Origin: Paenibacillus sp. SZ31
GTDB lineage: Bacteria; Bacillota; Bacilli; Paenibacillales; Paenibacillaceae
Direction of reading: 5' to 3'
Assembly (NCBI RefSeq): GCF_012912005.1
Contig: NZ_JABBEA010000001.1
Coordinates: 372,001-436,000 of the forward strand
Length of the DNA stretch: 64,000 nucleotides
Part shown: piece after piece, positions 26,269-34,813 of the stretch
Layout of the letters: every line of letters begins with the position of its first letter
Position numbering within the stretch: the stretch's first letter is position 1
Notes under the pieces: generated by a model
Told to the model about the DNA's origin: nothing
Database searches by the model: none
The model's input: only the letters and a program-made list of their open reading frames with translations
Program-made: the position numbers and the translations under genes

Positions 26269-27348
26269 TTACATATTTTTCCGTATCCAGCGACTAAAAA
26301 TGAAGAAAAATATTCTCGTCATTGGACTATTCTTCATCAGACGTTTGGACACGACGCGAACTTCCTGCTGTTCGCTGACTTTGGGATCAGACAGGTAAAT
26401 GGCAATTAGTCCTTCGATGATCATCCGGTGAAAGGAGCTTCCCGGAATCTTCTGCACATCGCTGCGTGCCATCTCCACAATAAAAGCAATTCGGTCCAGC
26501 ATTGTCTCTACATTCTCATAATAGTTGCAGAAGTTGAGATCTCCCCCGATGCGGTCCTCATCCTGATCAATTAAGTAATCGAGCATAATGTGCAATGCGC
26601 ATACATGTGGGAAATAGGCCGTGTGGATCGAGGCCGCTTGCTCTTCAGTCAACTGATCGTCACTCGCAGCCAGAAACAGCATGAATACGCCCAGTGTAGA
26701 GCCAGTTGCAGCAGCAAATTCGTTCCAACGAAACTGAGGTGTGCGATGACGGTGCTCCGACCACCATTCGAGCAGTGCCGTTTCTCTCAGTTCCGGCTTG
26801 ATATGCTTATATACCTGCAGGTCCGTGTATAGGCCTGCCAGATCCTGAATTTGGGGCTTGGCGGACGCATAGCCTGGTAACTGACGGGTCAGTTCCTGAC
26901 ATGTGGTCACCAGATTCCGCAGATATCCACCGTCATCCTGCTCCTCACGGAGGGCATAATAATTGACGGGAATCGCTTCGGGATCTACCGCATCAAGCAT
27001 GGATTGATGGAGAAGACGAAAGTCATCCGGGTCCATCGAGGTGCTGCGGTCGCACAGATTGTCCAAATAATCACTAATAGTTTGATATGAAACGATCAGC
27101 GGAATCAGAATGTGCCTGTTGGGCAAATCAGCTAAAGCGTAGACGGTTCCGCCTTCACAGTGAAACTGTTTATCCTTCAGACTGGCAAGTGCCTGCGTAC
27201 GTAATTCCTCATTCGGAATCGCCTCAGCTTGGGCACGCCATCCATTCAGTGCCTTCCGTGTTTCCGGAATGGTGTATTTGTACACCCCTCTCATCAATGC
27301 CAACGGTCCACGCGGATATTGATGACGTTTTCGATTTGATTGGCTCAA
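26269..27348 (-). CDS. ytpB: tetraprenyl-beta-curcumene synthase (DUF2600, YtpB)
   Basis: 359 residues, closely matching B. subtilis YtpB in remembered landmarks: a helical N-terminus, KDKQFHCEGGTVYAL, then YQTISDYLDNLCDRSTSMDP with the aspartate-rich motif, and a later LDYLIDQDEDRIGGD acidic motif. The family cyclises C35 all-trans heptaprenyl diphosphate into sesquarterpenes. It is a class I-type synthase without sequence similarity to canonical terpene synthases. The gene is divergent from a MOP-superfamily transporter gene (27528), a possible but unproven functional link. No dedicated heptaprenyl diphosphate synthase is nearby. Confidence 0.88.
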   Translation of the reverse strand: MSQSNRKRHQYPRGPLALMRGVYKYTIPETRKALNGWRAQAEAIPNEELRTQALASLKDKQFHCEGGTVYALADLPNRHILIPLIVSYQTISDYLDNLCDRSTSMDPDDFRLLHQSMLDAVDPEAIPVNYYALREEQDDGGYLRNLVTTCQELTRQLPGYASAKPQIQDLAGLYTDLQVYKHIKPELRETALLEWWSEHRHRTPQFRWNEFAAATGSTLGVFMLFLAASDDQLTEEQAASIHTAYFPHVCALHIMLDYLIDQDEDRIGGDLNFCNYYENVETMLDRIAFIVEMARSDVQKIPGSSFHRMIIEGLIAIYLSDPKVSEQQEVRVVSKRLMKNSPMTRIFFFIFSRWIRKNM

Positions 27349-27527
27349 AATAAATGTGCCTCCACTTGGTTGAATACGTATTAGAGCGATTTTTAACCAT
27401 TCCTATTATAATATGATCCCCTTAATTGTACAAATGATCTGCCGCATATTCCGCACAAAAAATCGCATCGGCGTTCAAAGCTTTGTGATATACTATCCAT
27501 ATTTCATCCATCAAAGGAGTCGTTGAC

Positions 27528-28868
27528 ATGTCGTCAAGTGAATCACTTTCGTGGAGACGGTTATTTTCTTTTTTTGTGCCACTTGGCATTTCCGCCTCTC
27601 TCGTCACCATTTCTCACGTCATTATAAACAGCACATTAGCACGTTCCGCTCATCCCGAGACGGTTATTGCCAGCTATGCCATCGCCGGTAGCTTGTTAAC
27701 CCTCACGGAACGCCCCTCCACTCTGCTGCGGCAAACCTGTTCCGCACTGGTTCGCGATCGCCTTTCCTTTCAGGCCCTCACGTTTGTGACCAAAATATTT
27801 CTTGCCTGTGTGCTTCTAATTGGTTTTCTCATCGTTTATTCCCCCTTGGGTACCGGGGTATTCAAATACCTGTTTGGTGTAAGTCCGGACTTGCTGACCA
27901 AAGTCATCGACGTATATGAAATTCTCATGTATGTGAGTATCTTTTCAGTAATCCGCAACATCTATCAGGGGATCATCATTACGAATAACCGCACCAAGTG
28001 GTTAACGATCGGCATGGTATTCCGTTTAGCCGGCATGTATGGACTATCCCTGTATTTCATATATACAGACAGCATTGACAGTGGACGTGTAGGCGCTATC
28101 ATTTTTGCTGCTGGCATGATGATTGAAGCGCTGGTCAGCTTTCTGGAGGGAAACAGCATCAAGCGCAAGATGCCAGCCAAGCTTGAGGATCATCCCGTCG
28201 AGAGCAAGGGAGACGTATTTCGCTTTTATAAGCCGCTACTGCTATCCAGCTTTGTAGCCCTGTTTATAGGACCGGTCATTAACATCGTTCTTGGCAAAAC
28301 GACCGGAATCGCACTAGCCATTTCGTCCTTTGCCATAGCAAGCAGTCTGATGCAGTTGATGCTAAGCTTCTTTACATACATCCATCAGATCGTGCTTAAT
28401 TTCTACCTTGTGGACGCCAAACTGGTACGAAAATTCGCGCTTGTCACCGGATTTATTCCGTTTGCGATGATGGTGTCGATTGCCTATACCCCCTTGGGAC
28501 CATGGGTACTCGAAAATGTTATGAGCGTTCAGGGCGAACTGTTGAAACAAAGTCTCTGGACCCTGCGTGCGTTCGTCTTATTTCCGCTGATCTTCCCTTT
28601 TCTGGATTTCAGCAATGGCCTCATTCTGCTTCGCGGTCAGACGAAAACAATGTTTCGTTCGCAAACCGCGAATGCAATCTGCACGGTAATCGTGCTGCTT
28701 ATACTGGTTAGTATCTTCCCTGCGTGGAACGGCATGATTGGAGCTGTTGCCCAATCCCTTGGCCTGCTCGCCGAACTTATCATTGTCTGGCTTGTCATCC
28801 GGCGCACGCAGCAAGAACCTACCATGTCCGTGCCGAAAGCTGGTAAATCATCATCCCTGAAAGGGTAA
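27528..28868 (+). CDS. MOP-superfamily multispan membrane protein (MatE/ANKH-like)
   Basis: 446 residues with about twelve to fourteen hydrophobic helices, starting FFVPLGISASLVTISHVIINSTLA. The general layout is that of MATE or flippase-like exporters, but the classic MATE motif is weak. Proteins annotated as multi antimicrobial extrusion or progressive-ankylosis-like have this pattern. The start is ATG 27528 after AAAGGAG. An MFS gene follows 40 bp downstream, suggesting a two-gene operon, and ytpB lies divergently upstream. The substrate is unknown; amphiphile or lipid export would fit the ytpB context, but only as a guess. Confidence 0.7.
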   Translation: MSSSESLSWRRLFSFFVPLGISASLVTISHVIINSTLARSAHPETVIASYAIAGSLLTLTERPSTLLRQTCSALVRDRLSFQALTFVTKIFLACVLLIGFLIVYSPLGTGVFKYLFGVSPDLLTKVIDVYEILMYVSIFSVIRNIYQGIIITNNRTKWLTIGMVFRLAGMYGLSLYFIYTDSIDSGRVGAIIFAAGMMIEALVSFLEGNSIKRKMPAKLEDHPVESKGDVFRFYKPLLLSSFVALFIGPVINIVLGKTTGIALAISSFAIASSLMQLMLSFFTYIHQIVLNFYLVDAKLVRKFALVTGFIPFAMMVSIAYTPLGPWVLENVMSVQGELLKQSLWTLRAFVLFPLIFPFLDFSNGLILLRGQTKTMFRSQTANAICTVIVLLILVSIFPAWNGMIGAVAQSLGLLAELIIVWLVIRRTQQEPTMSVPKAGKSSSLKG

Positions 28869-28908
28869 TAAAATCATTGAACTGTTATCAGGATTGGAGT
28901 CTCTCATC

Positions 28909-30081
28909 ATGAAATTAAGTCACAACGCCCGCCCAGATCAGAACTGGCTGCGGGCTCTCATGTTCACCATCTTCGGTTCCACCGTTCTGGTGGTATCCTA
29001 CTTCCAGCTGTACTTCAGTCATCTGGGCTTCAGTCGGGCTGAGATCGGTTATCTCTACGGGATCGGCCCCCTCATCTCTGTTTTCTCCAATATGTTCTGG
29101 AGCATGGCCAGCGACCGTTACCAGACGGTGCGCAAAGTGATGATCATTCTGCTTGGTGGTCAATTGATCACAGGTATCATGCTCGCCAATGCGACGACTT
29201 TTGGTCAGGTATTTGTACTCGTGACCCTGTTTTACTTTTTCTATTATCCGGTCTATCCACTCTCCGATACGATGGCTATTACAACGGCCAGCAAGTATGG
29301 TCGAAACTTCACTTCCATTCGAGTCTTCGGATCGATTGGGTATGCCTTCTTCGCATTAAGTATCGGGTATTTTCTCGGATCTTTTGGTCCAGGATGGACG
29401 ATCTGGCTTTGTGTCGGTCTCGCTGCCACAACTCTTCTAATCAGTTTTCAATTGAAGGATCAGCCTTCGGGAAGCAGTAGCAAAATGGATCTTTCGGGGC
29501 TGTGGGCTATTTTGAAACGCAGAGATGTGCTCACCTTTTTTGGCTGTGTATTTTTGCTTGCCATGGGACATCGCATGAACGAAGCATTCCTTACCATCAC
29601 GCTAAAAGATCTGGGTGCCAGCGAGGGCCTGATCGGCTGGTCTTTGCTGATCTCTTCCGTAAGTGAAATTCCCATTTTCCTGCTACTCAGCAAGTATGGA
29701 AACCGTTATAAAGAACTGCCGCTAATTGCTTTTGCTGCACTGATGTATACGGTTCGTTTGCTTCTCATGTCTGTCTCCGATACACCTGCAGCTGTTGTTG
29801 CGATTCAGACGATGCACAGTGTTACCTTTGGTATTTTCTACGTTACGGCGGTCCGCTACATCATTCGCCTAGTTCCGGACGGCTACAGAGCTACAGGTAT
29901 GGCTTTGTTCACCATTGTCTGGTCCAGTGCTTCGGGACTTCTTAGTGGAACGTTGGGCGGACTGCTGCTGGAACATGCAGGCAGACAAGCCTTCTATCTC
30001 ACCGCTATGGCTTTCTCCCTGGCTGCACTAATCGGTTTCGGATTGAAGTTATGGTCCAGCATGACCAATCGTGTCTCGTGA
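28909..30081 (+). CDS. MFS transporter, HcaT/MFS_1-like family
   Basis: 390 residues from ATG 28909 (GGATTGGAG nine bases upstream; a TTG at 28894 lies inside that RBS). It has twelve transmembrane helices. The N-terminal LGFSRAEIGYLYGIGPLISVFSN and the cytoplasmic loop SMASDRYQTVRK (D-R-x-x-x-R-K) match the MFS_1_like group that includes the 3-phenylpropionate permease HcaT. The centre has a short loop, with no extra domain. Likely co-transcribed with the preceding MOP-type gene. The true substrate cannot be read from sequence. Confidence 0.82.
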   Translation: MKLSHNARPDQNWLRALMFTIFGSTVLVVSYFQLYFSHLGFSRAEIGYLYGIGPLISVFSNMFWSMASDRYQTVRKVMIILLGGQLITGIMLANATTFGQVFVLVTLFYFFYYPVYPLSDTMAITTASKYGRNFTSIRVFGSIGYAFFALSIGYFLGSFGPGWTIWLCVGLAATTLLISFQLKDQPSGSSSKMDLSGLWAILKRRDVLTFFGCVFLLAMGHRMNEAFLTITLKDLGASEGLIGWSLLISSVSEIPIFLLLSKYGNRYKELPLIAFAALMYTVRLLLMSVSDTPAAVVAIQTMHSVTFGIFYVTAVRYIIRLVPDGYRATGMALFTIVWSSASGLLSGTLGGLLLEHAGRQAFYLTAMAFSLAALIGFGLKLWSSMTNRVS

Positions 30082-30137
30082 ACACACAGGGAAACCCAGA
30101 GCGTATGTACCCGATATCCACACCGAAAATGTAGAAT

Positions 30138-30175
30138 CAAAAAAAGCACAGCCTCCCTTGAGGGGACTGTGCTTG
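30138..30175 (-). terminator. cold-shock gene terminator
   Basis: On the minus strand AAGCACAG-TCCCC and GGGAGG-CTGTGCTT pair and are followed by TTTTTTTG. The plus-strand side is poor in T, so it mainly serves the minus strand. Confidence 0.8.
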
Positions 30176-30235
30176 GGTTCTTAATATTCAGCTCTAAATT
30201 TATCATGTATAGAAGTCCGTTAGCCGGATAAATTC

Positions 30236-30433
30236 TTACAGTTTGTTTACGTTAGCTGCTTGAGGACCACGGTTTCCATCAGTGATTTCGAATTCTACCG
30301 CTTGACCTTCTTCCAATGTTTTGAAGCCGTCTCCTTGGATTGCGGAGAAATGTACGAATACGTCCTCGCCGCCTTCAACTGAAATAAAGCCATAGCCTTT
30401 TTCTGCATTAAACCATTTAACTGTACCTTTCAA
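30236..30433 (-). CDS. cold-shock protein (CspA family)
   Basis: 65 residues, a single cold-shock domain with both RNP motifs: KGYGFISVE (RNP1) and DVFVHFSAI (RNP2). It binds single-stranded RNA and DNA and acts as an RNA chaperone. The RBS is AGGAGG and the start is TTG 30433 (an ATT-TTG context on the minus strand). A short CGCCAT-AG-ATGGCG hairpin lies in the approximately 45-nt 5' leader directly before the RBS, so the leader may be structure-regulated. Confidence 0.95.
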   Translation of the reverse strand: MKGTVKWFNAEKGYGFISVEGGEDVFVHFSAIQGDGFKTLEEGQAVEFEITDGNRGPQAANVNKL

Positions 30434-30478
30434 ATGAAAAACCTCCTAAAAATATCGCCATCTATGGCGAATACCCTT

Positions 30479-30507
30479 ATTATACTGTATGGGCTTCCAT
30501 TTTGCAA
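30479..30507 (-). promoter_or_regulatory. cold-shock gene promoter
   Basis: On the minus strand TTGCAA (30502-30507), a 17-bp spacer and a perfect TATAAT (complement of 30479-30484). Confidence 0.7.
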
Positions 30508-30595
30508 TTTATCTTTCCATAAATGTCGAAAAAATTTGCTTTGAATCGTAGGGTACGGTATCATTTTACCAAAACCGTTAGTTTGGAGACTACTT

Positions 30596-30829
30596 ATGAT
30601 AAAAAAACATGAAATATACAAAACAGACAAGTGGAATATGATGACCGTAGAAGTTCAAGGCAAATATCTCGTACTGCGAGAAATTTCGGAAGAGTGGGGC
30701 GAAGAATGCCATACATTCCTTAGCCGTCCTGCGTTAATGCACTGGGCTGAACGCCGTTTCCCAAAAGCAGATTTTGAGAACCGTGAGGATGAATGGCGTC
30801 AATTGATGGCTGCCTTCAAAGGGGTCTAA
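30596..30829 (+). CDS. small hypothetical protein, 77 aa
   Basis: Soluble, charged, aromatic-rich (KTDKWNMMTVEVQGKYLVLR, then HWAERRFPKADFENREDEW). GGAG lies seven bases before ATG 30596. It is immediately followed (4 bp) by a small membrane protein gene, forming a two-gene unit. No family is recognised; the compact alpha/beta-like composition suggests a real folded domain. Confidence 0.65.
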   Translation: MIKKHEIYKTDKWNMMTVEVQGKYLVLREISEEWGEECHTFLSRPALMHWAERRFPKADFENREDEWRQLMAAFKGV

Positions 30830-30832
30830 CCC

Positions 30833-31018
30833 ATGCCGCTTGACTCAAGCAATGTCGTCATCTTTATTATTCTTGCCTTTTCCCTCGGTATTGTGCTTAT
30901 TCTGGGACGCAACTCTATCCCGGATCGACTAAGACGGGGAATGGCGCTTATTGCTACCCTGCTCATTTGTTTCGCCTTTTTCCTGATCGTTTATTTCTTG
31001 TATAACATGGGAACCTAA
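30833..31018 (+). CDS. small two-helix membrane protein, 61 aa
   Basis: Two transmembrane segments (VVIFIILAFSLGIVLIL and MALIATLLICFAFFLIVYFL) are joined by a basic loop (GRNSIPDRLRRG) that should face the cytoplasm. ATG 30833 has AAAGGGG eight bases upstream, inside the 3' end of the preceding gene, which indicates translational coupling. No family is recognised. Confidence 0.65.
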   Translation: MPLDSSNVVIFIILAFSLGIVLILGRNSIPDRLRRGMALIATLLICFAFFLIVYFLYNMGT

Positions 31019-31103
31019 TCACAAGGAACCCTGATGTTCAAATATTTCAACGTGCCTAAGGTCATACTATACGAGATTATTCGTATCGTAAGGAGGAAGG
31101 CCG

Positions 31104-33023
31104 TTGAAATACCAGAAATCACTATCTGTTATACTGGTACTTAGTCTGATTCCTTCGTCTCTCTCCGCACAGGCGAGCACGACGAAGGCAGCTTCGTCCA
31201 TACATTCATCAGATCATCAAAGGAGGATTTCCATGAGTCAATTATTGAAACGTTCCGAGGTGCCAGCCGAGCATAGCTGGAAACTGGAAGATTTATTTGC
31301 CGATCAGAACGCCTGGGATCAGGAATATGAAGAAGTATCGTCTTTGACCAAGAAGGCCTCCGAATTTCAAGGCAAACTGGGTCAACCTGATGTACTCAAA
31401 TCTTGCTTCGAATTTGAAGATGAGATCAGCCTCAAAATAGAACGCCTCTTTGTGTATGCACGTATGCATCAAGATGAAGACACAGCGAATCCTACATATC
31501 AAAACCTGTCCCAAAAAGCCCAGAAATTAGGCGTACGGGTTGGTGAAGCACTTTCTTTTGTCACACCGGAGATTCTCTCCCTTCCTGACGATGAGTTGGA
31601 CGCGTTCATTGCGAACGAAAAACTCTCTGCTTATACATTTACGCTGGAAGAGATGAAACGGGAAAAAGCCCACGTTCTTAGCCAAACCGAAGAGGCTTTG
31701 CTTGCTCAGGTGGGCAACCTTTCACAAGCACCACAGACGATCTTTAGCATGCTGAATAACGCCGATCTCAAGTTTCCAAGAATCAAGGATGAACATGGTA
31801 ATGAAGTTGAGCTGACACACGGCAGCTACATTCAGTTCCTGGAAAATCCTAATCGTGAAGTTCGCGAACGCGCCTTCAAAGCGGTATACGAAACCTATGC
31901 CAAACAGAAGAATACGATTGCGGCTGCCTTGAATGCAAATGTAACCAAAAATATGTTCTATGCCAATGTTCGGAAGTACCCTTCCGTAATGGAAATGTCC
32001 CTCTACGGAGATAACATTCCAACGGATGTGTATACGAATCTGGTAGATACCATTCACGAGAGCCTTCCGTTATTGCACCGTTATATGGACCTGCGCAAAA
32101 AGTTGCTTGGTGTGGATCAATTGCACATGTATGACCTGTTCGCCCCGCTCGTAGATGAGTACAAAATGGATATTACCTATGAGGAAGCGAAACAAACCGT
32201 CAAAGATGGCCTGACACCACTCGGCAAGGACTATGCAGACGCATTGCAGACTGGATATGATAACCGTTGGATCGATATATATGAGAATGAAAATAAACGT
32301 TCTGGCGCATATGCCTGGGGCGCTTACGGCACTCACCCATATGTCTTGTTGAATCACAAAGATAACCTGAACAGCATGTTTACACTGGCACATGAAATGG
32401 GTCACGCTCTGCACTCACATTACTCGGACACAACACTTCCGTATCGTGATGCACAGTACACCATCTTCCTGGCCGAAGTTGCATCTACAACCAACGAAGC
32501 GTTGCTCATGGATTATCTGCTTAACAAATCAACAGATCCGAAGGAAAAATTGTATCTGTTGACCTATTATGCCGATCAATTCCGTACAACAGTATTCCGC
32601 CAAACCATGTTTGCTGAATTCGAGAAAATCATTCATGAACGTGCGGAACAAGGTGACGCATTAACACCACAATTATTATCCGAGATCTATTATGATCTGA
32701 ACGTTAAGTATCACGGTAAAGACATGGTTGTCGACAAAGATATTGAAATGGAATGGGCTCGTATTCCCCACTTCTATAACAGCTTCTACGTTTACAAATA
32801 TGCTACAGGCTTCTCCGCAGCGACCAGCTTCTCCAAGCAAATCCTGGAAGAGGGCCAACCGGCTGTTGACCGTTATCTTGGCTTCCTGAAGAGCGGTGGC
32901 AGTGATTACTCCATCAACATTCTGAAAAAAGCAGGTGTGGATATGTCTACACCACAGCCAATTCGTGAAGCTATGAGTGTCTTCAAGGAATTGATTGAAC
33001 AGATGGAGCAGCTAACGAAATAA
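31104..33023 (+). CDS. pepF: oligoendopeptidase F (M3B), with two apparent translation starts
   Basis: 639 residues from TTG 31104 (AAGGAGG seven to eight bases upstream). The zinc site is AHEMGHALHSHYSD (about 430-443 of the long form), with the downstream Glu in FLAEVASTTNEA. It is a thimet-type peptidase of about 600 residues hydrolysing short peptides. Unusually, the first 43 residues form a plausible signal peptide (basic KYQK, hydrophobic SLSVILVLSLIP, c-region ending AQA). A second perfect AAAGGAGG then sits six bases before an in-frame ATG at 31233, where the normal cytoplasmic PepF begins (MSQLLKRSEVPAEHSW). One gene may thus yield an exported and a cytosolic form. Confidence 0.9.
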   Translation: MKYQKSLSVILVLSLIPSSLSAQASTTKAASSIHSSDHQRRISMSQLLKRSEVPAEHSWKLEDLFADQNAWDQEYEEVSSLTKKASEFQGKLGQPDVLKSCFEFEDEISLKIERLFVYARMHQDEDTANPTYQNLSQKAQKLGVRVGEALSFVTPEILSLPDDELDAFIANEKLSAYTFTLEEMKREKAHVLSQTEEALLAQVGNLSQAPQTIFSMLNNADLKFPRIKDEHGNEVELTHGSYIQFLENPNREVRERAFKAVYETYAKQKNTIAAALNANVTKNMFYANVRKYPSVMEMSLYGDNIPTDVYTNLVDTIHESLPLLHRYMDLRKKLLGVDQLHMYDLFAPLVDEYKMDITYEEAKQTVKDGLTPLGKDYADALQTGYDNRWIDIYENENKRSGAYAWGAYGTHPYVLLNHKDNLNSMFTLAHEMGHALHSHYSDTTLPYRDAQYTIFLAEVASTTNEALLMDYLLNKSTDPKEKLYLLTYYADQFRTTVFRQTMFAEFEKIIHERAEQGDALTPQLLSEIYYDLNVKYHGKDMVVDKDIEMEWARIPHFYNSFYVYKYATGFSAATSFSKQILEEGQPAVDRYLGFLKSGGSDYSINILKKAGVDMSTPQPIREAMSVFKELIEQMEQLTK

Positions 33024-33046
33024 GGTTGTCTCTCCATGTGACCTGC

Positions 33047-33080
33047 ATCCCTTGCCCATTTGGGCAGGGGATTTTATCAT
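33047..33080 (+). terminator. pepF terminator
   Basis: ATCCCTTGCCC, an ATTT loop, GGGCAGGGGAT, then TTTTATC; an 11-bp stem with one G-U pair. Confidence 0.82.
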
Positions 33081-33155
33081 CAATGCAAGATGCAACATAC
33101 CCGAATATGGGTAATGCATATCTAGTTCTCAATTGTTCAACAAGGAGGCAACACC

Positions 33156-33536
33156 ATGAAAATGCAATGGGCACTCATAGCAGGTCTTGTTTTTGCACTG
33201 CTCACGGGGATCTTTGCGGTCATTAATGTGGATTCCGTACAAGTTAACCTGTTATTCAACACGGTACAAATTCCGCTGATCTTGCTCATTCTCGGTTGTA
33301 CACTGATCGGTGGAATTATTGTAGGTTCATATGGTATTTATCGCCAATACCGACTGCAACGCGAGAACAAGCAATTGAAATTGCGTGTATCTGAATTGGA
33401 AAGTTCCGCGACAAGCAAATCTACGTTGGATTCTTTCAAATCGATGGATTCGCTTGACTCAAATGAATCCGACAGCCTATTGGAGAATGATTCGATCCAG
33501 AGTCAGCGCAAAGGAAACCCTACGGGAACACTGTAA
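33156..33536 (+). CDS. LapA/DUF1049 domain membrane protein
   Basis: 126 residues. Two closely spaced transmembrane helices (about 5-25 and 40-62; GLVFALLTGIFAVINVDSVQVNLLF, then PLILLILGCTLIGGIIVG) make up the LapA_dom (DUF1049). A cytoplasmic coiled coil (LQRENKQLKLRVSELES) and a serine/aspartate-rich tail follow. In Gram-negative bacteria LapA supports LPS assembly; in firmicutes the role is unknown. AAGGAGG lies seven bases before ATG 33156. Confidence 0.82.
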   Translation: MKMQWALIAGLVFALLTGIFAVINVDSVQVNLLFNTVQIPLILLILGCTLIGGIIVGSYGIYRQYRLQRENKQLKLRVSELESSATSKSTLDSFKSMDSLDSNESDSLLENDSIQSQRKGNPTGTL

Positions 33537-33542
33537 CCAATC

Positions 33543-33612
33543 AGAGACAGCCTGCTGGCGAGTCAGGAATGGTAGTATCACATTCGCTCCCCCAGACAGG
33601 CTGTATTTTGTT
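33543..33612 (+). terminator. probable terminator after the LapA-like gene
   Basis: ACAGCCTG and CAGGCTGT pair across a long (about 45-nt) interval containing a smaller CTGGCGAGT/ATTCGCTC-like pairing, followed by ATTTTGTTT. Weaker than the other terminators. Confidence 0.55.
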
Positions 33613-33649
33613 TCACACCATACCCACGTTCCAAGGAGGAAATTAAACA

Positions 33650-34690
33650 ATGAGTTTTACGATTGATGAATCTTACGTTCTATCTTTTCTGAAAAAATTG
33701 CTGGACACACCAAGTCCAAGTGGTTACACAAATCATATTATCGAGATGATCCGCAAGGAAGCAGAATCACTGGGCATCGCCTGTGAGCTGAATAACAAGG
33801 GCGGTGCAGTGCTTACATTGCCCGGACAGGACTCTTCCAAGACGATTGCTTTGAGCGCCCACGTGGATACGCTAGGGGCCATGGTGCGCTCCATTACATC
33901 TTACGGCACATTGAAACTGACCTCTGTTGGTGGATTTTCCATGCAAAGTATCGAAAACGAATATTGCACCATCCATACTCGGGATGGAAAGACATATACA
34001 GGCACCATTCTCTCCCTTCACCCGTCTGTACACGTCTATCCGGACGCACGCACCTTTGAACGGACCGAGAGCCATATGGAAGTTCGAATCGATGAAGTCG
34101 TCTCTTCCAAGGAAGATGTGTTGAAACTTGGGATCGCTGTTGGTGATTTCATCTCCTTCGATGCTCGTGCAGTCATCACGCCGAGTGGTTATATCAAATC
34201 ACGTCATCTGGACGACAAAGCCAGCGTAGCTGCCCTGTTCGGTATCCTTGAGTCTGCACATCGCGAGGGCTGGAAACCATTACATAACGTCTCTCTGCTC
34301 ATCTCGAACTATGAAGAAGTCGGACATGGCGCATCATATATCCCTGCGGAAATCAGTGAAATGATCGCTGTTGACATGGGAGCCATGGGTGATGACCTCA
34401 GTTGTAAAGAAACCGACGTTTCTATATGTGCCAAAGATTCTTCTGGCCCGTATGACTATGATATGACTAGCCGTCTCATTGAGCTGGCCAAACAAGATGG
34501 AATGGATTACGTCGTCGACATTTATCCCCACTATGGCTCAGATGGCAGTGCAGCATTACGCGGAGGAAACAATATCCGAGCAGCACTGATCGGTCCAGGG
34601 GTTCACGCGTCTCATTCCATGGAGCGTACGCATAAGGATGCTGTCCTGAATACGGCACGATTGCTCGCTGCCTACATTACAACCAATTAA
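33650..34690 (+). CDS. M42 family metallo-aminopeptidase
   Basis: 346 residues. Metal ligands lie in LSAHVDTLGAMV (His, Asp), RHLDDKASVAAL (bridging Asp), NYEEVGHGASY (catalytic Glu pair), VDMGA (Asp) and the final GPGVHASHSMER (His). This is the M42 glutamyl-aminopeptidase/deblocking peptidase pattern, often mislabelled as endoglucanase. The enzyme forms tetrahedral dodecamers in the cytoplasm and trims peptides, so it may act downstream of PepF, which lies one gene upstream. RBS AAGGAGG. Confidence 0.9.
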   Translation: MSFTIDESYVLSFLKKLLDTPSPSGYTNHIIEMIRKEAESLGIACELNNKGGAVLTLPGQDSSKTIALSAHVDTLGAMVRSITSYGTLKLTSVGGFSMQSIENEYCTIHTRDGKTYTGTILSLHPSVHVYPDARTFERTESHMEVRIDEVVSSKEDVLKLGIAVGDFISFDARAVITPSGYIKSRHLDDKASVAALFGILESAHREGWKPLHNVSLLISNYEEVGHGASYIPAEISEMIAVDMGAMGDDLSCKETDVSICAKDSSGPYDYDMTSRLIELAKQDGMDYVVDIYPHYGSDGSAALRGGNNIRAALIGPGVHASHSMERTHKDAVLNTARLLAAYITTN

Positions 34691-34747
34691 ACAAAATCAA
34701 TTACCTACGAAATCATAATGGATGACATCTATATGTCTCGTCTAACC

Positions 34748-34804
34748 AAAAAGGACACTTCCAAGCACAGCAAATCGGTGTGCAATCGGAAGTGTCCTTT
34801 TTTT
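34748..34804. terminator. bidirectional terminator
   Basis: AAAAAGGACACTTCC and GGAAGTGTCCTTTTT form a perfect 15-bp stem around a 25-nt loop, which itself can fold. It lies between convergent genes. Confidence 0.88.
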
Positions 34805-34813
34805 GTCTGTCTC

